From JAVSMW01 sp032027005 (lineage in GTDB: Bacteria; Bacillota; Thermincolia; Thermincolales; UBA2595), in contig JAVSMW010000015.1 of assembly GCA_032027005.1 (NCBI GenBank), forward strand, positions 25,594 through 89,593: a stretch of DNA of 64,000 nt, given 5' to 3'. The notes under the pieces were generated by a model. The model saw only the letters and a program-made list of their open reading frames with translations. It was not told where the DNA came from and ran no database searches. Made by a program: the position numbers and the translations under genes. Shown piece after piece: positions 7,965 to 16,300 of the stretch. Position 1 is the first letter of the stretch. Every line of letters begins with the position of its first letter.

Positions 7965-10070
7965 ATGAATTTAAGTGATCCGACTAGTGCTTTGGCTTGG
8001 TTATCATTTGGCGCAGGTATCATTTCTCTTATCGTAGCGTTCTTATTCCTTGCCAATGTACTAAAGCAAGACCCGGGTACTCCGAGAATGAAGGAATTAT
8101 CCGACGCTATCTTTGAAGGGGCAATGGCATTTCTAAACCGCCAGTACAAATCTATGGCTCCGATTGTAGCTATCATTTTCATTATTCTTTTGGCTGTTGG
8201 CATGACAAACCCTGCCTTGTTAATGGAAGTAAAAGATGAGAGTATTGATTTGACAAGTATGTCAACTAAACTGGCCCTGCCTATCTCATTCCTGGTAGGT
8301 GCAGTTGCATCAGCAATTGCCGGATACTGTGGGATGGTTAGTACAACTAAATCAAATGCCCGTACAACCCACGCTGCCCGTAAAGGTCTGCAAAGAGCCC
8401 TGACCATTGCCTTCCGCGGTGGTGCTGTTATGGGTCTGTCAGTTGCAGGTCTCGGTTTGGCCGGTGTATCAGGACTTTATTTATTGTTTGGAAATCCGGC
8501 AGTTATCAACAGTTTCGCCTTTGGAGCCAGCGCCGTAGCTCTGTTTGCGCGGATTGGCGGTGGTATTTATACCAAAGCTGCTGACGTAGGTGCTGACCTC
8601 GTTGGTAAAGTTGAAGCCGGAATCCCCGAAGATGACCCGCGGAACCCCGCTGTTATCGCTGACAACGTAGGTGATAACGTTGGTGACACCGCCGGTATGG
8701 GTGCTGACTTGTTTGAGTCCTATGCTGCAACTGCTATTGCTGCCATGGTTATTGGTAACAAGGTTCTTGGCATTGAGGGTGTACTTTTCCCACTGTTGAT
8801 CGGTGCTATAGGTATTATCGCTTCTATCATCAGTACTGCTTTTGTACGTATGAGCAGCGAAGACTCCAACCCACAGACTGCATTGAATATGGGTCTGTAT
8901 GGAACCAACATTCTCACAGCCATAGCAGGTTACTTCCTGGCGAAAGCTCTGTTTGGTGATGTAGCCATGGGTATTTTCATCGGTATTGTTATGGGTCTTG
9001 TAACCAATATCGCTATTGGCTATATTACTGAGTTATATACTTCTTATAATTATCGTCCGGCTCAGGAAATTGCTGAGGCGTCCCAGACCGGTCCGGCCAC
9101 TAACATCATCAAGGGTCTGGCTGTTGGTCTGAAGTCTACAGTTTATCCGGTGCTGGTTATCGTTATAGCTATCTGGGTGTCTTATTTCTTTGCTGAAAAT
9201 GCCGGAGAACACCTAGGAATCTATGGTATCGCCATGGCTGCCATGGGGATGCTCTCAACTGCAGGTATGGTTGTAGCCATCGACTCCTTCGGTCCGGTAG
9301 CTGACAACGCCGGTGGTATTGCTGAAATGGCAGAACTGGGACCGGAAGTTCGGAAGAACACCGACCGCCTGGATGCTGTTGGTAACACAACTGCTGCAGT
9401 GGCCAAAGGTTTCGCTATCGGTTCTGCAGCTTTAACAGCTCTGGCTCTGTTTACCGCCTATGCTGAGTCTGCAGGTTTAGCTGAAGCAGGCATCAACATT
9501 CTGGAGCCCATTGTTATTATCGGTCTGTTTATCGGTGCAACTGTACCCTTCCTTGTAGCATCATTTGCTATGGAGGCTGTTGGTAAAGCTGCTTTTGAAA
9601 TGATTGACGAAGTACGCCGTCAGTTCCGTGAGATTCCCGGCCTGATGGAAGGTAAAGCCAAGCCCGACTATGCCCGCTGTGTTGACATCAGTACCCGGGC
9701 TGCTATCAAGCAAATGGTTGCTCCCGGTCTCGTGGCAATTGGTACCCCTGTAGTTGTTGGCTTCCTCCTGGGACCTCTGGCTCTCGGTGCTGTGCTGGCC
9801 GGTGGTACCGCTTCCGGTGTGTTACTGGCCCTCTTCATGGCTAACGCCGGTGGTGCCTGGGATAACGCTAAGAAATATATTGAGACCGGCAAATTAGGCG
9901 GCAAAGGCAGCGAAGTTCACAAAGCGGCAGTTACCGGTGACACCGTAGGTGACCCCTTCAAGGATACAGCCGGTCCTGCCATGAACCCGCTGATCAAGGT
10001 TATGGGGACTATCTCCCTGATCTTGGCTCCGATTGTGGCGAAGGTGTACTTGTTCAAAGATCTGATCTAA
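7965..10070 (+). CDS. hppA: K+-dependent membrane-bound pyrophosphatase (H+ or Na+ pump)
   Basis: Couples pyrophosphate hydrolysis to cation export across the cytoplasmic membrane. 701 residues with about 16 membrane segments. The substrate site is seen in DVGADLVGKVE, GIPEDDPRNPAVIADNVGDN and the C-terminal DTVGDPFKDTAGPAMNP. The motif GNTTAA, with Ala rather than GNTTKA, marks the K+-stimulated subfamily. Whether H+ or Na+ is moved cannot be read with confidence. SD ATGAGGAGAGTGAGAG precedes the ATG. It forms its own transcription unit, with a promoter, a leader and a terminator, and would save energy from PPi in an anaerobe. Confidence 0.96.
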   Translation: MNLSDPTSALAWLSFGAGIISLIVAFLFLANVLKQDPGTPRMKELSDAIFEGAMAFLNRQYKSMAPIVAIIFIILLAVGMTNPALLMEVKDESIDLTSMSTKLALPISFLVGAVASAIAGYCGMVSTTKSNARTTHAARKGLQRALTIAFRGGAVMGLSVAGLGLAGVSGLYLLFGNPAVINSFAFGASAVALFARIGGGIYTKAADVGADLVGKVEAGIPEDDPRNPAVIADNVGDNVGDTAGMGADLFESYAATAIAAMVIGNKVLGIEGVLFPLLIGAIGIIASIISTAFVRMSSEDSNPQTALNMGLYGTNILTAIAGYFLAKALFGDVAMGIFIGIVMGLVTNIAIGYITELYTSYNYRPAQEIAEASQTGPATNIIKGLAVGLKSTVYPVLVIVIAIWVSYFFAENAGEHLGIYGIAMAAMGMLSTAGMVVAIDSFGPVADNAGGIAEMAELGPEVRKNTDRLDAVGNTTAAVAKGFAIGSAALTALALFTAYAESAGLAEAGINILEPIVIIGLFIGATVPFLVASFAMEAVGKAAFEMIDEVRRQFREIPGLMEGKAKPDYARCVDISTRAAIKQMVAPGLVAIGTPVVVGFLLGPLALGAVLAGGTASGVLLALFMANAGGAWDNAKKYIETGKLGGKGSEVHKAAVTGDTVGDPFKDTAGPAMNPLIKVMGTISLILAPIVAKVYLFKDLI

Positions 10071-10081
10071 TTTGCAAATAG

Positions 10082-10113
10082 ATTGAGGGTGCAGAGGAAT
10101 CTGCACCCTCAAT
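10082..10113 (+). terminator. Terminator hairpin after hppA
   Basis: ATTGAGGGTGCAG (10082-10094) pairs perfectly with CTGCACCCTCAAT (10101-10113) around AGGAAT. The T-run after it is weak (TATTTG). Its position 12 bp after the stop codon supports termination. Confidence 0.7.
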
Positions 10114-10141
10114 TATTTGCGATGCATGCTATGTGCATGCA

Positions 10142-10253
10142 GGTGAAAATGCCCTCTGGCTTCGTTGCGCTGGCCGACCCAATCCTCAACGTACAACTAG
10201 TACGCCTCCGGTTGGGTCGGCCAGTGCGCCTTGCCAGAGGGCATTTTCACACC
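10142..10253. repeat. Long palindrome with conserved apical core (copy 1)
   Basis: The outer stem pairs GGTGAAAATGCCCTCTGGC (10142-10160) with the complement ending at 10253; an inner stem pairs TGGCCGACCCAA with TTGGGTCGGCCA. The tip reads AATCCTCAACGTAC, a short loop, then GTACGCCTCCGGTT. The same tip, in inverse orientation, crowns an otherwise unrelated palindrome at 15819-15939. No protein is encoded. It looks like a member of a dispersed palindromic repeat family with variable stems. Confidence 0.75.
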
Positions 10254-10336
10254 TCTGGGTCGGAAATTTGGCCAATAATATTTATGCAAGATTCTTTGGT
10301 AACTCAGCTAAATTTTTGCTTACCAGTGAATCCGAG

Positions 10337-10609
10337 CAGTTATTACCGTTTGCGGAAGTTTCCCTTGGGCGGCATCGTTATGAATCTTGCTGTAAAGCGG
10401 AGAGCAGCAAGCCGGGGAGTCCCCGTATGTCCGCAGACGGCGAAGGCCGCCGGGAAGTTTCGCTGGCTATAATCGCGAAATGGGAGGCGGCCCTCTCATA
10501 AGGAATGCATTCTGAGCCGTCAAGTTCGGGGACGCCGGCTTGCTGCCGGAGCTTTACAGCTAGATGAATAGATGCCGCCCTAGGAAACTGGAGCAAACGG
10601 TAATACCTG
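10337..10609. other. ~273-nt extended foldback, possible ncRNA or remnant element
   Basis: The arm at 10337-10424 is an imperfect inverted copy of 10528-10609; shared words are ATTACCGTTTG, GGGCGGCAT, GCTGTAAAGC and CAGCAAGCCGG. Inside, GGCCGCC (10445-10451) pairs with GGCGGCC (10486-10492), and TTTCGC with GCGAAA. The result is one long rod with a sub-hairpin, lying in the 670-bp space between hppA and the GntR gene. Short ORFs across it look like by-products of the symmetry. It could be a structured RNA, a MITE-like element or a decayed palindrome. Confidence 0.65.
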
Positions 10610-10668
10610 CGGTGGATTATGGTGAGCAGAAAATTGAGGGAAGCTAAGAATAATCTTAAGCCCAACAC

Positions 10669-10697
10669 TTGCTTTCAACAAACTGCCGGGTTATAAT
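10669..10697 (+). promoter_or_regulatory. Sigma-A promoter of the GntR gene
   Basis: TTGCTT (10669-10674) and TATAAT (10692-10697) are separated by exactly 17 bp and lie about 45 bp before the TTG start of the GntR-type gene. Confidence 0.75.
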
Positions 10698-10710
10698 ATA
10701 AGTGTATTAG

Positions 10711-10722
10711 TGTACTAGTACA
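10711..10722. promoter_or_regulatory. Probable GntR operator
   Basis: TGTACTAGTACA is a perfect 12-bp palindrome just downstream of the -10 box, next to AGTGTATTAG. YtrA-subfamily GntR repressors bind palindromes with AGTGTA-like half-sites at their own promoters, so autorepression is likely. Confidence 0.6.
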
Positions 10723-10741
10723 GCATGAGGAGGCGGAGCAG

Positions 10742-11131
10742 TTGTGGTTTCATGTTGATCCCTCAAGTGGAGTGCCGATATATTTACAGATACTTAACCA
10801 GGTGAAACGAGCGGCTGCTTCAGGCATGCTCAAACCCGGAGACCAGATGCCTTCGGTGCGGGAACTGGCTACTGAACTCACCGTAAACCCCAATACCATT
10901 GCCAAAGCTTATCGGGAACTGGAACGCGACGGGGTGATTAAGACAGTACGCGGTGTAGGCACCTTCGTGGCTGAAACAGAAGTTAAAATTGTCCATGAGG
11001 AACGGGTCAAGGTTATTTATAATGCCATTGACAAAGTACTTGTCGAAGCCCATTACCTGGGATTTAACGAAAATGAGGTCAGACAGTTTATAGATGATCG
11101 CATCAGGGAATGGAAGGAGAGGAAAAAGTGA
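10742..11131 (+). CDS. GntR-family transcriptional regulator, YtrA subfamily
   Basis: 129 residues. An N-terminal winged helix-turn-helix (GVPIYLQILNQVKRAAASGMLKPGDQMPSVRELATELTVNPNTIAKAYRELERDGV) is followed by a short helical tail, the layout of YtrA regulators, which usually control a linked ABC transporter. The start is TTG 10742 behind GAGGAGGCGGAGCAG. The stop codon overlaps the ATG of the ABC fragment downstream (ATGA). Its expected target operon has been largely deleted (11131-11511), so the regulator now stands almost alone. Confidence 0.9.
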   Translation: MWFHVDPSSGVPIYLQILNQVKRAAASGMLKPGDQMPSVRELATELTVNPNTIAKAYRELERDGVIKTVRGVGTFVAETEVKIVHEERVKVIYNAIDKVLVEAHYLGFNENEVRQFIDDRIREWKERKK

Positions 11132-11289
11132 TGATGGAAATTGCTATAAAAACCAGCGAGTTAACCAAAAGCTATGCCGTCATTCAGGCTATTAATGGTC
11201 TGAATCTGCAGGTTAACAAGGGAAGTATATACGGTTTCCTGGGCCGGAATGGGGCAGGCAAAACTACTACTATCGGTAATGTTGTTTGA
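11131..11289 (+). pseudogene. ABC transporter ATPase, N-terminal stub
   Basis: The frame starts at ATG 11131 (overlapping the GntR stop) and reads as the first 52 residues of an ABC ATPase: SELTKSYAVIQAINGLNLQV, then YGFLGRNGAGKTTTIGN with a complete Walker A. It ends at TGA 11287 just after Walker A. The Q-loop, signature and Walker B regions (~180 residues or more) are absent. With the permease tail that follows 7 bp later, this is the left end of an internal deletion. Confidence 0.85.
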
Positions 11290-11295
11290 GAAAAA

Positions 11296-11511
11296 ATGAA
11301 AAGTGCGTTAGCTTCCATCTTTACCGTGTTTTTGCTGCAAATATCATCTTGGCTGCCGTTCTCAAAAAAATTCTCAATTTTTTATCATATGTCAGGGCCG
11401 GGGATTTATTCCGGACATGGCTTCCCGTATATAACCCTGGTGGTTTTGGCAGCAATATCGGCACCACTTTACTATCTTGGCAGAACGAGATTTGTGAGCA
11501 GGGACTTTTAA
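11296..11511 (+). pseudogene. ABC-2-type permease, C-terminal remnant
   Basis: A 71-residue frame with hydrophobic stretches and the ending YLGRTRFVSRDF, which is typical of the last helix and tail of ABC-2 permeases. No complete permease precedes it. It lies 7 bp after the ATPase stub, so one deletion probably joined the front of the ATPase gene to the end of the permease gene. The first ~20 residues may be novel sequence. Not likely to be functional. Confidence 0.6.
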
Positions 11512-11570
11512 AACCATGGCTGGAATGGAAGAGTCAGGTTTGTTTACCGTTAATGAAAAGGAGGGGCATT

Positions 11571-12452
11571 ATGACAATCTATAAACCGACACCAGGTAAA
11601 GGATTTTTTTGGAGCGTTATTTTTATGATATTTGTGACCGGTGCTGTGGCTGCGCCTCTGATAATCAGTACAGTCAGCGGCACGCCGCGGCTGGAGTTCC
11701 AGCTTATCATGGGTGGGGTCCTGGTATTGGTCCTGGGGATTTTTGGATATCTGGCCTGGACGGCAAAAAATCTCACGTATGAGATTAATAAGGAAAACAT
11801 GACAATTAAATGGGCTTTTAACAGGAAGACTATACCACTGACCAGTATCAAAGGCATTAACCGGGTGGTTGGCAATAGTGCCACCAAAGTAGTAGGGGCC
11901 AGTCTGCCGGGTTTGCATATCGGGTCCTTCACCAGTCCAACGGGAAAAGGCTCAATAAATCTTTTTGCCACCAGGCTATGGGGAGAAATCCTGCTTATCC
12001 GGACCAAATGGGAATTAATCGGAATTACCCCGGAAAACCCCGAAGAGTACCTGGAAGAATTGTCTGCCAAAGTACCAGGCCTTAACTCTGACGGCCTGGC
12101 CGGTTTAGATCATAATCCCGCACCTTTTTCGCCCTGGCAGGCAAAACACTTCCTGGCCGTGATGGGCTTAACGGCAGCGACCATAATTGGTACAGGAATA
12201 TACCTCTTGAAAACTATTCCAGCCCTGCCGGCAAAAATCCCAATGCACTATGATTTTTACGGTCAGGTCAACCGCTATGGCTCTCCCAGTGAATTATGGG
12301 TAATTTATGGGATTGGGGTTGGCATAGTGGCTTTCATGATAATCCTCATGAGCACAGTTGTCAGAAACAACCGGACATCAGCATATTTGATGGCTTATAC
12401 GTCGCTATTCATTGCCATCTTGTTTTCGGTAATCAGTATAGCTATTGGATAA
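11571..12452 (+). CDS. DUF1648/bacterial PH-domain membrane protein
   Basis: The start is ATG 11571 (MTIYKPTPGKGFFW), with AAAGGAGGGGCATT as a strong SD; the frame is open further upstream but there it overlaps the permease remnant. About 293 residues: two N-terminal membrane helices (~12-55), a soluble PH-like part (LTYEINKENMTIKW...), then further helices containing the DUF1648 signature (IPMHYDFYGQVNRYGSPSELW). Such proteins are often linked to GntR/YtrA-ABC loci in Firmicutes; their function is not established. Confidence 0.8.
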   Translation: MTIYKPTPGKGFFWSVIFMIFVTGAVAAPLIISTVSGTPRLEFQLIMGGVLVLVLGIFGYLAWTAKNLTYEINKENMTIKWAFNRKTIPLTSIKGINRVVGNSATKVVGASLPGLHIGSFTSPTGKGSINLFATRLWGEILLIRTKWELIGITPENPEEYLEELSAKVPGLNSDGLAGLDHNPAPFSPWQAKHFLAVMGLTAATIIGTGIYLLKTIPALPAKIPMHYDFYGQVNRYGSPSELWVIYGIGVGIVAFMIILMSTVVRNNRTSAYLMAYTSLFIAILFSVISIAIG

Positions 12453-12454
12453 GA

Positions 12455-12535
12455 AGTGACCTGTTGTTAGTGGCGATTTGACAAGTGAGAGGCGATCTTC
12501 ACTAACCACTCGCCCTAACAACTAACCACTAAAAT
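12455..12535. repeat. AGTGG/CCACT word-rich foldback after the DUF1648 gene
   Basis: GTTGTTAGTGGCGA (12463-12476) pairs with TCGCCCTAACAAC (12510-12522), with CACTAACCACT between and ACTAACCACT after. The vocabulary matches 4632-4741, where CACTAACCACT also occurs. It may act as a terminator for the upstream gene, but there is no T-run. Confidence 0.55.
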
Positions 12536-12612
12536 GTATTTTCTGTTGCCAATGCGGACAAAATATGCTAAAATTTAAATGTTGATTTTGTAAATCACCG
12601 GGAGGTGATATT

Positions 12613-12852
12613 TTGAACGCTTTACGCATTATTGTTTCGATGTTTCATATAATTTTTGCACTTGGTGTAGTTGTTACCGTCTTGCTACAGTCTGGTAAAA
12701 GTGCCGGTTTATCCGGATCTATAGCCGGTGGTGCAGAAACCTTTTTTGGCAAAAAAAAGGGTATGGATGAGTTTCTCGGCAAATTATCCGCCGGTTTCGC
12801 AGTTGGTTTCCTGCTGACTTCTTTATTACTTAGCGTACCAGCATTAAGATAG
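12613..12852 (+). CDS. secG: Preprotein translocase subunit SecG
   Basis: 79 residues with two membrane helices, the normal size. The start is TTG 12613 after CCGGGAGGTGATATT. The conserved loop VTVLLQSGKSAGLSGSIAGGAETFFGKKKG is plain, followed by the second helix. It is the small subunit of the SecYEG channel. Its place upstream of rnr and smpB is the usual one in Firmicutes. Confidence 0.95.
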   Translation: MNALRIIVSMFHIIFALGVVVTVLLQSGKSAGLSGSIAGGAETFFGKKKGMDEFLGKLSAGFAVGFLLTSLLLSVPALR

Positions 12853-12870
12853 TTGTTTGGGGATGATTAG

Positions 12871-12899
12871 TAGTGCCGTTTATCGGCACTATTTTTATT
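12871..12899 (+). terminator. Terminator after secG
   Basis: TAGTGCCG (12871-12878) pairs with CGGCACTA (12884-12891) around TTTAT and is followed by TTTTTATTT. Confidence 0.85.
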
Positions 12900-13082
12900 T
12901 ACACATGGAAAAGAGTTTACCTGGTGAAAAATTTCGGGACAGCTGTCAAGGCTGAATGGTATAATATTTAGTAAATGGCCATGAAGGATATTCACGATGT
13001 TTTGGGGCTGTAATAATTCGATTAACGACTGCGTTTGCCAATTTAACAAGGTGGGCAGACTAAGGACAAAGAAGGTGACGAA

Positions 13083-15239
13083 ATGAAAGAAAAAGTAATG
13101 GAATTCATGAAAAGGGAAGCCTACCGTCCATTATCGGCAGCGGAATTATATAACGCCCTTGGCTTTTCTGATCATGACGGATTTTTAAAAATCCTAGAGG
13201 AACTGGAAAATGAGGGTAAGGTTATTTGCACCAGGAAAATGAAGTACGGTCTGCCGGAGAAAATGAATCTGGTAGTGGGAAAACTTCAGGGGCATGCCAA
13301 TGGTTTCGGTTTCTTAATTCAGGACACACCTGGAGTGCCTGATGTGTTTATCAGTGCTGACAACATGAACAGTGCCATGCATAACGACAGGGTAATTGCC
13401 AGGTTATTGGGGCGAAGCTGGGATGGTCCCAAACAAGAGGGAGAAATCATCAGAATCTTGTCAAGGGCCAATAAGACTATTGTGGGGACCTTTGACAGGG
13501 GAAACAGGTACGGTTTTGTCACACCAGACGAAAACCGGATCAGTACCGATATTTTTATCCCCAAGGGGCAGGAAATGAATGCCCGGACCGGTGACAAGGT
13601 AGTTGTAGAAATTACCGACTGGCCGGAGCGCCGCTGCAACCCGGAAGGGCGTATTATTACAATAATTGGTCATAAAAATGAGCCTGGAACAGATATAGAA
13701 TCTATTATCTGGAAGTTTGGCCTGCCTAAAGAGTTTCCGAAGCCTGTCTTGGCAGAGGTCGCCAAAATTCCCATGGAGGTCATTGCCGCGCAGGAGGCTG
13801 GACGCCGTAATCTCAGGGATCTTATGATGGTAACCATTGACGGTGAAGATGCTAAGGATCTTGATGATGCTGTATCCTTAGAGGTTCTGCCTAATGGCAA
13901 CTTTCATCTGGGAGTCCACATTGCCGATGTTGGCAGCTATGTAACACCTGGCAGCGCCCTGGACAAAGAGGCCTATAAAAGAGGGACCAGTATTTACCTG
14001 GTGGACAGGGTGATTCCTATGCTGCCGCATGAATTATCCAATGGGATCTGCAGCCTGAATCCGAAGGTGGATCGGCTGGCATTGTCTGTCTTCATGGAGA
14101 TTGACAACAAAGGCCGGGTGCTGAGGCATGACATTTGCGAATCAGTTATCAATATCAATGAACGAATGACTTACAGTAATGTTAAAAAGATTTTGGTTGA
14201 TAAGGACCAGGAACTGATTAGCAAATATGATTACCTTGTGGAAACTTTTAATTTGATGGAAAGATTGTGCCTAATTTTAAATGGGCGCAGGCTGGCACGG
14301 GGCACTGTGGACTTTGAATTTCCGGAAGTCAAGGTAAAACTTGACGAAAAAGGGCAACCCATTGATATACTTAAATATGACCGTTCTGTTGCTGACAGGA
14401 TAATCGAGGAGTTCATGCTTGTTACCAATGAAACGGTGGCCCAGCATTTCTTTGAACAGGGCGTACCTTTTGTATATCGGATTCATGAGAAGCCTGACTC
14501 TGAAAAAGTATCTAATCTTAACAGATTCCTGTTTACCTTTGGTCTTAGTATAAAAGGGTTCAATAAAATTCATCCGGGTGCTTTTCAGGAAGTCTTGAAA
14601 AAGGTTGCGGGGCGCCCAGAAGAACGAGTAATCAGCACTGTCATGCTGAGAACTATGAAACTGGCCAGGTACAGTGAAGAAAATAGCGGTCATTTTGGGT
14701 TGGCTGCCGAACATTACTGCCATTTTACGTCCCCCATCAGAAGGTACCCGGACCTTGTTATTCACCGGATCATCAAAGAAGTCCTGGTCAAAGGGCAGCT
14801 GCCCGGTCAGAGAAAAGATAAGCTGGCCATCTTTGTTACTGATGCGTCGATACAGTCTTCGGAACGGGAAAAGCTGGCTACTGAGGCAGAACGGGATAGT
14901 GTGGACCTTAAAAAAGTAGAATTTATGCAAAATAAAATCGGTGAGGAATATCAGGCGATTATTTCGGGAGTTACTTCCTTTGGTATCTTTGTGGAGCTAG
15001 ATAACATGGTCGAAGGTTTGGTTCACGTCACCACCATGATGGATGATTTTTACGAATATGATGAAAATAAACTGTCTTTGACCGGGCGGCATACAGGCAG
15101 GTCCTTCCGGATTGGGGATAGTGTCAGGGTAAGACTAGAGCAGGTTAATCTTGATGAACGCAAGCTGGATTTTGAACTGGTAGAAAATGTCGACAGACCA
15201 AGTAAAATATTGGTCGGGAGCGGCATTTCTACCCCTTGA
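13083..15239 (+). CDS. rnr: Ribonuclease R
   Basis: 3'-5' exoribonuclease able to degrade structured RNA; it also works with tmRNA-SmpB in trans-translation. 718 residues in the family order: N-terminal winged helix (MKEKVMEFMKREAYRPLSAAELYNAL), two cold-shock domains (~70-210), the RNB catalytic domain with acidic residues in DGEDAKDLDDAVSLE, and a C-terminal S1 domain (YQAIISGVTSFGIFVELDNMVEGLVH, ~620-700). SD AAGAAGGTGACGAA precedes the ATG. A TATAAT at 12960-12965 may be its promoter. Confidence 0.97.
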   Translation: MKEKVMEFMKREAYRPLSAAELYNALGFSDHDGFLKILEELENEGKVICTRKMKYGLPEKMNLVVGKLQGHANGFGFLIQDTPGVPDVFISADNMNSAMHNDRVIARLLGRSWDGPKQEGEIIRILSRANKTIVGTFDRGNRYGFVTPDENRISTDIFIPKGQEMNARTGDKVVVEITDWPERRCNPEGRIITIIGHKNEPGTDIESIIWKFGLPKEFPKPVLAEVAKIPMEVIAAQEAGRRNLRDLMMVTIDGEDAKDLDDAVSLEVLPNGNFHLGVHIADVGSYVTPGSALDKEAYKRGTSIYLVDRVIPMLPHELSNGICSLNPKVDRLALSVFMEIDNKGRVLRHDICESVININERMTYSNVKKILVDKDQELISKYDYLVETFNLMERLCLILNGRRLARGTVDFEFPEVKVKLDEKGQPIDILKYDRSVADRIIEEFMLVTNETVAQHFFEQGVPFVYRIHEKPDSEKVSNLNRFLFTFGLSIKGFNKIHPGAFQEVLKKVAGRPEERVISTVMLRTMKLARYSEENSGHFGLAAEHYCHFTSPIRRYPDLVIHRIIKEVLVKGQLPGQRKDKLAIFVTDASIQSSEREKLATEAERDSVDLKKVEFMQNKIGEEYQAIISGVTSFGIFVELDNMVEGLVHVTTMMDDFYEYDENKLSLTGRHTGRSFRIGDSVRVRLEQVNLDERKLDFELVENVDRPSKILVGSGISTP

Positions 15240-15263
15240 CATCAGAAAGCTATATGCTATAAT
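15236..15263 (+). promoter_or_regulatory. Consensus promoter of smpB
   Basis: TTGACA (15236-15241) and TATAAT (15258-15263), both perfect, are separated by 16 bp. The -35 box overlaps the rnr stop codon, so smpB can be transcribed on its own. Confidence 0.85.
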
Positions 15264-15304
15264 GTAATGTACGTCTCAAGGATTAGTTATCGAGGTGGCC
15301 GAAA

Positions 15305-15769
15305 ATGGCTGACAGTATTAAGGTAATAACTGAAAACAGAAAAGCCCGGCACGATTTTCATATTGAAGAAACTTTTGAAGCCGGGATTGTTCTGGCCGGT
15401 ACGGAAGTGAAATCTCTGCGGGCCGGCAAAGCCAATTTAAAAGACAGTTTTGCCAGGGTTGATCATGGGGAGATATTTCTTTACAATGCCCATATCAGTC
15501 CTTATGAGCAGGGGAACAGGTTTAACCACGATCCTCTAAGGACCCGCAAGCTGTTAATGCATGCCTTTGAAATACGCAAGCTCATTGGCAAAGTTCAGGA
15601 GAAAGGCCTTACTTTGGTGCCGCTAAAGATGTATTTCAAAAACGGCAAAGCCAAAGTCCAGTTAGCCCTGGCCAAAGGGAAAAAGCTCTATGACAAGCGA
15701 GACGACATGGCTGCCCGGGATGCGAAACGAGAAATGGAGAAGGCATTTCGGGAGAGGCAGAAAATGTAG
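15305..15769 (+). CDS. smpB: SsrA-binding protein SmpB
   Basis: Binds tmRNA and delivers it to stalled ribosomes. 154 residues, normal length. Motifs seen: NRKARHDFHIEETFEAGIVL, GTEVKSLRAGKANLKDSFA, and the basic tail KKLYDKRDDMAARDAKREME. The ATG follows CGAGGTGGCCGAAA. The ssrA gene lies 178 bp downstream, so the two partners are adjacent. Confidence 0.97.
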   Translation: MADSIKVITENRKARHDFHIEETFEAGIVLAGTEVKSLRAGKANLKDSFARVDHGEIFLYNAHISPYEQGNRFNHDPLRTRKLLMHAFEIRKLIGKVQEKGLTLVPLKMYFKNGKAKVQLALAKGKKLYDKRDDMAARDAKREMEKAFRERQKM

Positions 15770-15818
15770 CTCTGAGAATGATGAATGACTTTCATTCTTA
15801 CTTTAAAAGTTTTTGCTA

Positions 15819-15939
15819 GGCTGTTCAAAAGCGAGCATAGCTAGGAGCCATTTGTGTCGGAACCGGAGGCGTACTGGGTATGTACGTCGAGGATTACGGC
15901 ACAAATGGCGACAACGCTAGGCGACGCTTTTCAACAGCC
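15819..15939. repeat. Long palindrome with conserved apical core (copy 2)
   Basis: GGCTGTTCAAAAGCG (15819-15833) pairs with CGCTTTTCAACAGCC (15925-15939); the middle stem pairs GCCATTTGTG with CACAAATGGC. The tip reads AACCGGAGGCGTAC, a loop, then GTACGTCGAGGATT. Read on the other strand this is almost the same tip as in 10142-10253, while the stems are unrelated in sequence. It lies between smpB and ssrA and may also stop smpB transcription. Confidence 0.75.
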
Positions 15940-15947
15940 GTAAACAT

Positions 15948-16297
15948 GGGGGTGTAATGGTTTCGACGGGGGAAGAATAAACACAATAAGCGAGCCGGGA
16001 TCCCACAGGCCCGTTAAACAGTGGAACTTAAATTAAACGCTAAAAACGATTTAGCTTACGCAGCTTAATTGCTGCTCACCTCTCTGCTTCTGTGCTCTGT
16101 GTGAGGCAGATGAGGTCATTTAACAGAGCTGGCTGACCCCCAATTCTCGGAGGGGTGACGCGAGATTTATCGAGATAGTGAGCCGGTAGCCTGTCGGTAG
16201 GCGATTGGTGAGCGAAATTTAAAATACTCGACTACGCTCGTAGAAGGTTGTGTGGGTTCTCTTTCGGACGCGGGTTCGACACCCGCCACCTCCACCA
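15948..16297 (+). ncRNA. ssrA: Transfer-messenger RNA
   Basis: The 5' end GGGGGTGTAATGGTTTCGAC and the 3' end with GGTTCGACACCCGCC and CACCTCCACCA make the alanine-tRNA-like domain; the length is 350 nt. The tag frame starts at the resume codon GCT (16039) and reads AKNDLAYAA before TAA (16066-16068), ending in the usual AA degradation signal. The terminal CCA is encoded. The sequence right after it begins the flanking repeat of the mobile island. Confidence 0.97.
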
Positions 16298-16300
16298 AAT

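Noticed and set aside
10083..10668. Three open frames across the hppA-GntR spacer
   Set aside because: They cover palindromic DNA on both strands and show no protein-like pattern; explained by the foldbacks.
11287..11289. TGA in the ABC ATPase stub as a possible selenocysteine codon
   Set aside because: No family continuity follows the TGA and no SECIS-like hairpin was found.
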